Source: Chlorobiota bacterium
Lineage (GTDB): Bacteria; Bacteroidota; Bacteroidia; Bacteroidales; F082
Length of the DNA stretch: 10,327 nt
Reading direction: 5' to 3'
Assembly: GCA_030619415.1 (NCBI GenBank)
Contig: JAUXBM010000036.1
Coordinates: forward strand, 1 to 10,327
Numbering within the stretch: position 1 is the first letter of the stretch; each line of letters begins with the position of its first letter. The notes under the pieces were generated by a model. That model was not told the DNA's origin and searched no databases. It was given only the letters and a program-made list of their open reading frames with translations. The position numbers and the translations under genes are program-made. Shown piece after piece: positions 5,746 to 10,327 of this stretch.

Positions 5746-5973
5746 GATAAAATGTTTTAATAATCAACTCCAAAGTAACATTGGCATAGTTTTTAACGTA
5801 TTATAAAGATACAGCAACCAAAAATTGCATCGACAATAAGGATTGCTAAAAACCTGTTCATCTATTAACAATTTTTAACGGGTGATCAAAAATTATCAGT
5901 TTGATCCTTCGTTAATAGAACAAAAGTAAAAGAGAAAACGTTAACATTAATGTGATTTAAATTTTTATTCAGC

Positions 5974-7449
5974 ATGAATACATTTGGAAAAAGTTTTTTA
6001 GGCGCTGCTTCGGGAACAATACTTGTTATTTTAATGGCGGTTGTCTTCATAAACTTCAATCAGGAGAACAATACGGTTCAACCAGCCATACCGGTTGCAC
6101 AGCCGGCAATTGGCGAAGAATACCGCTTACCGCCCATTCATCAAACAAGTTTTGCTGCGCCCCAGTACATCGATTTTACAAAGGCTGCCGAAAAATCAGT
6201 AAATGCCGTGGTTCATATTAAAACTGAAATGCGGGTGAAGAACCACACCTACGATGATTTTTTTGGAGCATTCAGGGATTATTTTGGAAATCCACACCGA
6301 AGCAATACTTATGTAGCATTCGGTTCGGGTGTAATCATTTCGACAGATGGTTATATCGTCACAAACAACCATGTGGTGGAGGGGGCCGACAAAATAACCG
6401 TGACCTTCAATAACAAAAAAGAACTGGAAGCCACCTTAATCGGAAATGATCCGTCAACCGACCTGGCCCTGATAAAGGTTGAAGACAACAACCTGGTTAA
6501 TTTAACTTATGGCAACTCCGACGAATTAAAGGTGGGCGAATGGGTGCTGGCTGTTGGCAACCCGTTTAATCTTACGTCAACGGTTACAGCAGGAATCGTA
6601 AGCGCGAAAGCCAGGAACATCAACATCCTCGGTTCCCGGTCTGCCGTCGAATCTTTTATACAAACAGATGCTGCGATTAACCGCGGAAATAGCGGTGGCG
6701 CACTTGTTAATGCAAAAGGAGAACTGGTTGGAATTAATGCTGCCATTGCATCTCATACGGGAGTTTATGAAGGATACGCCTTCGCAATACCTGTAAACAT
6801 CGTTAGCAAAGTAATGGGCGACCTGAAGAAATACGGCGAGATCCAGCGTGCGTATATTGGCGTTCAAATAACGGATATCAATGCTGAATTTGCAGAAAAA
6901 CTCGGCCTGGATGAAGTAAGAGGTGTGTATGTTGCCGGAGTGGTTGAGGATGGTGGCGCCGATGAAGCAGGCATTGAGGAGGGTGATGTGATCATGTTTA
7001 TCAATCAAAGACCCACCAACAGCCTTTCGGAATTGATGGGTACTGTGGCACAACACAGTCCGGGTGATGTACTGACAATAGTTGTAAACAGGGACGATCA
7101 ACTGATTACCAGCAATGTGACGCTTAAAAACCAGAACAACAATACGTCGTTGGTTAAGTCGGGAGATTCATTTTTCAATGATCTTTTGGGTGCGACACTG
7201 CAGCAGGTATCACGCAGCGAAGCCAGTGACCTCTACATCAACAATGGGTTAAAGGTTATTGATATTAGTGATGGCATCCTTCGCCGGGGTGGGATTACAG
7301 AAGACTTTATCATCACCGAAATTAATGGCAATGAAATAAATTCTCAAAATTCTTTGGAGATGGCTTTGCGCTCGACCAGGGGAAACTCGGTCAGGCTGAA
7401 AGGTGTTTACCCGAACGGAACTAAGGTTTCTTATGAATTCATGCTTTAA
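5974..7449 (+). CDS. Do/HtrA-family periplasmic serine protease with two PDZ domains
   Basis: 491 residues, in the size range of DegP/DegQ/HtrA. These proteases and chaperones degrade misfolded envelope proteins. Residues 1-28 are a hydrophobic signal or anchor without a clear cleavage site, so it could stay membrane-tethered. The trypsin-like domain covers about 65-280 with the catalytic triad His133 (TNNHVVEG), Asp163 (DPSTDLALIKV) and Ser240 (INRGNSGGALV). PDZ1 spans about 290-382, starting with AYIGVQI and containing EAGIEEGDVI. PDZ2 spans about 400-491 and is more diverged, with GGITEDFIITEINGNEI (439-455). All three catalytic residues are intact. Whether it is orthologous to DegP or DegQ cannot be decided, so no symbol is given. 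The rpoD gene follows 71 nt downstream in the same direction. The upstream spacer is AT-rich with ACATTAATGT at 5944-5953, but I see no firm promoter for this gene. Confidence 0.95.
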   Translation: MNTFGKSFLGAASGTILVILMAVVFINFNQENNTVQPAIPVAQPAIGEEYRLPPIHQTSFAAPQYIDFTKAAEKSVNAVVHIKTEMRVKNHTYDDFFGAFRDYFGNPHRSNTYVAFGSGVIISTDGYIVTNNHVVEGADKITVTFNNKKELEATLIGNDPSTDLALIKVEDNNLVNLTYGNSDELKVGEWVLAVGNPFNLTSTVTAGIVSAKARNINILGSRSAVESFIQTDAAINRGNSGGALVNAKGELVGINAAIASHTGVYEGYAFAIPVNIVSKVMGDLKKYGEIQRAYIGVQITDINAEFAEKLGLDEVRGVYVAGVVEDGGADEAGIEEGDVIMFINQRPTNSLSELMGTVAQHSPGDVLTIVVNRDDQLITSNVTLKNQNNNTSLVKSGDSFFNDLLGATLQQVSRSEASDLYINNGLKVIDISDGILRRGGITEDFIITEINGNEINSQNSLEMALRSTRGNSVRLKGVYPNGTKVSYEFML

Positions 7450-7452
7450 ATA

Positions 7453-7483
7453 TTTGGAGTTTAGCGTAATTTTCATTAAATTG
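7453..7483 (+). promoter_or_regulatory. Possible promoter before rpoD
   Basis: TTTG (7453-7456) is followed after exactly 19 bp by TTAAATTG (7476-7483), which matches four of the six fixed bases of TAnnTTTG. The spacing is right but the -7 element is weak. Read-through from the protease gene is an alternative. Confidence 0.3.
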
Positions 7484-7520
7484 CGTGCCCTTTCGTTAAA
7501 AAACGAACTAGCATTTCCTT

Positions 7521-8387
7521 ATGAGACAACTAAAAATTACAAAATCCATAACCAATCGTAATACTGCGTCACTTGACAAATACCTTCAGGAAATTGGCAG
7601 AGAAGATTTGATCACTGCTGAACAAGAGGTAGAATTGGCACGTAAAATAAAGGCCGGTGACCACATTGCGCTGGAAAAACTCACCAAAGCCAACTTGCGA
7701 TTTGTTGTCTCGGTTGCCAAACAATACCAGAACCAGGGACTTAGTTTACCTGATTTGATCAACGAAGGCAATGTTGGTCTGATAAAAGCTGCCGGCCGGT
7801 TTGATGAAACCCGAGGATTTAAATTTATCTCGTATGCAGTATGGTGGATACGCCAATCCATTTTACAGGCATTGGCCGAACAATCAAGAATTGTAAGACT
7901 GCCGCTGAACCAGGTGGGTTCGTTGAATAAGATTAAAAAAGTTACTTCAAAACTGGAGCAGAAATATCAACGCCTGCCTTCTCAAAATGAAATTGCCACC
8001 GAGATGGAAGTGCCGGATCATAAGATTTACACTGCCATGAAAATTGCCACCCGCTACATTTCTATGGACGCGCCGTTGATATCTGATGAGGATACCAAAT
8101 TTCTGGATATTTTTGTTCCAACTGACTCACCTCCAACTGATGAAGTATTAATGCATGAATCTTTGGGGAGGGAAATCCAGCGATCGCTTGCTACACTTAA
8201 TGAAAAAGAACGTGAAGTCATCAACCTGTATTATGGCATCGGGATGGTTCATGGACTGACCCTGGAAGAGATCGGGGCAAAATTTGATTTAACGCGTGAA
8301 AGGGTTCGGCAGATTAAAGAAAAAGCGATCCGCCGATTAAGACATACGTCACGCAGCAGGTTACTAAAGGCCTACCTTGGACAATAG
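7521..8387 (+). CDS. rpoD: Primary (housekeeping) RNA polymerase sigma factor, short Bacteroidota form
   Basis: 288 residues. It directs core RNA polymerase to most promoters. Region 1.2 (about 15-50) reads [20 protein letters not shown]. Region 2 (about 51-128) has the core-binding stretch [18 protein letters not shown] (78-95) and the -10 recognition and melting helix [13 protein letters not shown] (102-114). Region 3 (about 130-205) includes [12 protein letters not shown]. Region 4 (about 215-280) ends in the helix-turn-helix [20 protein letters not shown] (246-265). Region 1.1 and the large non-conserved insert of proteobacterial sigma-70 are absent, as in the roughly 290-residue primary sigma of Bacteroides and Flavobacterium. 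That protein recognises TAnnTTTG, consistent with the promoters noted in this window. The gene lies 71 nt after the HtrA-type protease gene and is closed by a strong terminator at 8417-8452. The start follows no Shine-Dalgarno sequence. Confidence 0.96.
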   Translation: MRQLKITKSITNRNTASLDKYLQEIGREDLITAEQEVELARKIKAGDHIALEKLTKANLRFVVSVAKQYQNQGLSLPDLINEGNVGLIKAAGRFDETRGFKFISYAVWWIRQSILQALAEQSRIVRLPLNQVGSLNKIKKVTSKLEQKYQRLPSQNEIATEMEVPDHKIYTAMKIATRYISMDAPLISDEDTKFLDIFVPTDSPPTDEVLMHESLGREIQRSLATLNEKEREVINLYYGIGMVHGLTLEEIGAKFDLTRERVRQIKEKAIRRLRHTSRSRLLKAYLGQ

Positions 8388-8416
8388 TCTGCAATCGTTT
8401 TAAATAAGGGTTTTTG

Positions 8417-8452
8417 AGCCAGTTGATGACTACCGACTGGCTTTATTTTTTT
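8417..8452 (+). terminator. Intrinsic terminator after rpoD
   Basis: AGCCAGTTG (8417-8425) pairs with CGACTGGCT (8434-8442), nine pairs with one G-U, around an 8-nt loop. It is followed by TTATTTTTTT. It lies 30 nt after the sigma factor stop and separates it from the GAPDH gene. Confidence 0.88.
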
Positions 8453-8509
8453 ACATTTACAGCCGCAAATTATCAATCAATTTTTTTTTAATAATCAAAC
8501 CGGGCAATA

Positions 8510-9973
8510 ATGGAAATAGGAAAAAACATCAATGGTGATTATGAGATGTCGCACGATCATTGGGCCAATCAGGAAATGATTGCAAATGAATTTGTTAGCG
8601 TACTCTCGAAACTCTTCTACAACAAGTCGATTGAACTCGTGCTCTTCCAAAATCAATTGATCGACCGAAGTGCCAGCATGATCTTGTACCGCCACTCATA
8701 TGTGGAAAATATCATCGAAAGACCACTAAAAATTGAGGACTCGCTGATGCTCGCAAAATCAATCCTGCATACTAAAATCACACCCTCAAAGCTTGATATC
8801 GGACGCCTTAACCGCGAATGGACAGAAGAATTCAAAAATTATATCGATTCCGATGATTTTATCAAACACAAACTCAAACACCTGATCGGCCGCAAACCGA
8901 ATTACACCAAACCTACCGACATTGTACTTTACGGTTTTGGCCGTATCGGTCGTTTACTGGCCAGGGAACTGATCATCCTTGGCAACGGAAAACAGTTGCG
9001 CGTCAGGGCAATTGTTACCCGCGGAAATGATGATATTGCAATTATTAAACGTGCCAGCCTCTTCCGTCACGACTCTGTACACGGGCCATTCAGAGGTGTA
9101 GCCATCGAGCACCTCAAAGAGAAACATATTTTTATCAACGGCCACAACGTACAGATGCTTGCAGCGAACAGCCCTGATGAAATTGATTACACCCAATACG
9201 GGATAGAAGATGCCATTGTTATTGATAATACAGGTCTGTGGCGCGACAGGGAAGGTTTATCAAAACACCTGAAAGCAAAAGGGATTTCTAAAGTATTGCT
9301 CACCGCTCCCGGCAAAGGTGATATACCAAATATTGTATTTGGCGTAAATGAGGGCAAGGTTGACTGGAAAAATGAGCATATTTATTCTGCTGCTTCATGT
9401 ACAACAAACGCTGCTGTTCCTATTCTTAAAATTATTGAGGATAAGCTGGGAATAGAAAAAGGACACCTCGAAACGGTGCATTCCTATACCAACGACCAGA
9501 ATTTATTGGACAATTACCATAAAAAGTACCGTCGGGGCAGATCAGCACCGATGAATCTCGTGATTACCGAAACCGGTGCGGCGAAGGCTGTGGCAAAAGC
9601 AATTCCTCATTTGGCCGGAAAACTGACCGGAAATGCGATCAGGGTTCCCACGCCAAATGTCTCCCTCGTGGTGATGGCCCTGGATGTTAAAAAAGAAACC
9701 ACCGTTGAAGAGGTAAACGATATGATGCGTGATGCTTCCCTTCACGGGAATATGGTTGCCCAGATCAGGTATTCTACTTCGAATGATGCTGTTTCTTCTG
9801 ATTTTGTGGGCGAACCGGCAACCGCCGTATTTGACAGCCCGGCTACACAAGTATCTCAGGATAAAAAGAGTATCGTTGTTTATGTGTGGTACGATAACGA
9901 ATTTGGATATAGTTTGCAAGTAATCAGGGTCGCTAAAATGATGGCCGGCAAAAAGAGACCAACTTACTATTAA
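8510..9973 (+). CDS. Glyceraldehyde-3-phosphate dehydrogenase, long form with N-terminal extension
   Basis: 487 residues against about 335 for ordinary GAPDH. The enzyme oxidises glyceraldehyde-3-phosphate to 1,3-bisphosphoglycerate in glycolysis, or the reverse. The catalytic core starts near residue 136: Rossmann motif YGFGRIGR (141-148), catalytic Cys297 in SAASCTTNA, base His324 in HSYTNDQN, TGAAKAV (355-361), phosphate-site Arg378 in IRVPTPNVS, STSNDAVSSDF (422-432) and WYDNEFGYS (460-468). Residues 1-135 are an extra helical-looking segment with no motif I recognise; similar long GAPDHs occur in Bacteroidota and some Gammaproteobacteria. After the second core strand the sequence is VTRGND (169-174), where NAD-type enzymes carry an Asp (as in IND), so NADP use is possible (inference). 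The upstream start at 8510 is preferred because it keeps the whole extension in frame; Met13 is an alternative. It has its own transcription unit after the rpoD terminator. No firm promoter is visible. Confidence 0.94.
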   Translation: MEIGKNINGDYEMSHDHWANQEMIANEFVSVLSKLFYNKSIELVLFQNQLIDRSASMILYRHSYVENIIERPLKIEDSLMLAKSILHTKITPSKLDIGRLNREWTEEFKNYIDSDDFIKHKLKHLIGRKPNYTKPTDIVLYGFGRIGRLLARELIILGNGKQLRVRAIVTRGNDDIAIIKRASLFRHDSVHGPFRGVAIEHLKEKHIFINGHNVQMLAANSPDEIDYTQYGIEDAIVIDNTGLWRDREGLSKHLKAKGISKVLLTAPGKGDIPNIVFGVNEGKVDWKNEHIYSAASCTTNAAVPILKIIEDKLGIEKGHLETVHSYTNDQNLLDNYHKKYRRGRSAPMNLVITETGAAKAVAKAIPHLAGKLTGNAIRVPTPNVSLVVMALDVKKETTVEEVNDMMRDASLHGNMVAQIRYSTSNDAVSSDFVGEPATAVFDSPATQVSQDKKSIVVYVWYDNEFGYSLQVIRVAKMMAGKKRPTYY

Positions 9974-10114
9974 CGTTAGTTCGACTTAAGTGGAATTATT
10001 ATTTTTAGATAATCTGATTCTCATATCGAACCCAGGTTATTACCTCCAGCATTAGGCACTCCAGGCACTATTAATCGACCATTGATAATTTTAAAAACCG
10101 GTTTCTCAATGCAT

Positions 10115-10140
10115 CATTTTGAGATCAAATTGGTATAAAT
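10115..10140 (+). repeat. Direct repeat copy 1 flanking the hairpin cluster
   Basis: This 26-bp segment, beginning CATTTTGAGATC and ending GGTATAAAT, matches 10300-10325 at 21 of 26 positions in the same orientation, 185 bp away. The four hairpins lie between the two copies. Confidence 0.65.
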
Positions 10141-10150
10141 GGATAGCTGG

Positions 10151-10169
10151 ACCATCCTGAATGGATGGT
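10151..10169 (+). repeat. Hairpin 1 of the cluster
   Basis: ACCATCC (10151-10157) and GGATGGT (10163-10169) form a perfect 7-bp stem with loop TGAAT. Confidence 0.7.
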
Positions 10170-10178
10170 ATGAATTTA

Positions 10179-10202
10179 AGCCCTGAAATTTATTTCCGGG
10201 CT
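10179..10202 (+). repeat. Hairpin 2 of the cluster
   Basis: AGCCC (10179-10183) pairs with GGGCT (10198-10202), and GAAA pairs with TTTC inside a single T/C mismatch, around the loop TTTA. Confidence 0.7.
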
Positions 10203-10223
10203 ACTAAATTGATGATCTTAACG

Positions 10224-10242
10224 CCTACCAATGAATTGGTGG
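10224..10242 (+). repeat. Hairpin 3 of the cluster
   Basis: ACCAAT (10227-10232) pairs with ATTGGT (10235-10240), and the stem can be extended by CC/GG with one bulged T. The apex TGAAT resembles hairpin 1. Confidence 0.7.
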
Positions 10243-10255
10243 TCTGAATATCGTT

Positions 10256-10270
10256 TGTCCTTTCAGGACA
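10256..10270 (+). repeat. Hairpin 4 of the cluster
   Basis: TGTCCT (10256-10261) pairs with AGGACA (10265-10270) with a 3-nt loop, or with a 5-bp stem and a 5-nt loop. Confidence 0.65.
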
Positions 10271-10299
10271 TCCTTGAACCAATTACTATCAAAATGGTG

Positions 10300-10325
10300 C
10301 ATTTTGAAATGAAAACGGTATAACT
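10300..10325 (+). repeat. Direct repeat copy 2 flanking the hairpin cluster
   Basis: Begins CATTTTGAAATG and ends GGTATAACT; it aligns without gaps to 10115-10140. It lies 2 bp from the window end, so further units may follow outside. Confidence 0.65.
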
Positions 10326-10327
10326 AT

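Larger units (their letters stand above)
9974..10327. other. Non-coding tail with stacked hairpins
   Basis: No reading frame here looks like a gene. The first 120 bp after GAPDH hold no T-tailed terminator; there is a short direct repeat AGGCACT (10054-10060 and 10063-10069) and a palindrome AAACCGGTTT (10095-10104). From 10115 onward the sequence consists of a diverged direct repeat, four hairpins and the second repeat copy, described separately. Confidence 0.7.

Noticed and set aside
5921..5928. Minus-strand TACTTTTG as the dapF promoter
   Set aside because: It is an exact TAnnTTTG match, but there is no TTG/TTTG at 17-23 bp upstream and the leader would be about 170 nt, so I did not list it as a feature.
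6577..7101. 174-codon frame antisense to the HtrA-type protease
   Set aside because: It lies wholly inside a gene with an intact catalytic triad and PDZ1, and has no recognisable domain.
8452..8459. TACATTTA as a GAPDH promoter -7 element
   Set aside because: The last base is wrong and the nearest TTG lies 26 bp away inside the rpoD terminator.

Overview
This window looks like chromosomal DNA from an anaerobic member of the Bacteroidota (Bacteroidales-like). The clues are a short primary sigma factor that lacks region 1.1, promoter-like TTG/TAnnTTTG elements, no Shine-Dalgarno sequences before the starts, a long-form GAPDH, and AT-rich spacers loaded with small palindromic repeats. No phage, plasmid, CRISPR, tRNA or rRNA feature is visible.

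Layout. (1) Positions 1-1002, plus strand: the C-terminal two thirds of citrate lyase alpha subunit (citF), cut by the window edge. (2) 1002-1330: a 3'-to-3' spacer carrying two interleaved palindromic repeat families. (3) 1331-4456, minus strand: in transcription order, a GNAT acetyltransferase, the septal endolytic transglycosylase mltG (9 nt apart), then a DUF2279-type envelope protein and an Ala/Glu-rich lipoprotein (12 nt apart). The last two probably have their own promoter. (4) 4457-4956: a 500-bp spacer stacking four unrelated repeat types. (5) 4957-5745, minus strand: dapF, diaminopimelate epimerase. (6) 5746-5973: a divergent promoter region. (7) 5974-9973, plus strand: a Do/HtrA periplasmic protease, the primary sigma factor rpoD, a good intrinsic terminator, and a 487-residue GAPDH with a 135-residue N-terminal extension. 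(8) 9974-10327: a non-coding tail with four consecutive hairpins bracketed by two copies of a diverged 26-bp direct repeat.

Biology. The minus-strand block is mostly envelope work: dapF supplies meso-diaminopimelate for peptidoglycan and lysine, MltG trims nascent glycan strands, and the DUF2279 and lipoprotein genes encode exported proteins of unknown role. The plus-strand block combines housekeeping transcription (RpoD), envelope protein quality control (HtrA) and central carbon metabolism (GAPDH); CitF belongs to anaerobic citrate cleavage.

The genes themselves are ordinary. The most unusual material is in the spacers. The clearest case is a three-unit inverted/direct hairpin array at 4577-4702 in which two hairpins differ by compensatory base-pair changes, which suggests that the folded shape is maintained. 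I did not find a convincing new protein system.
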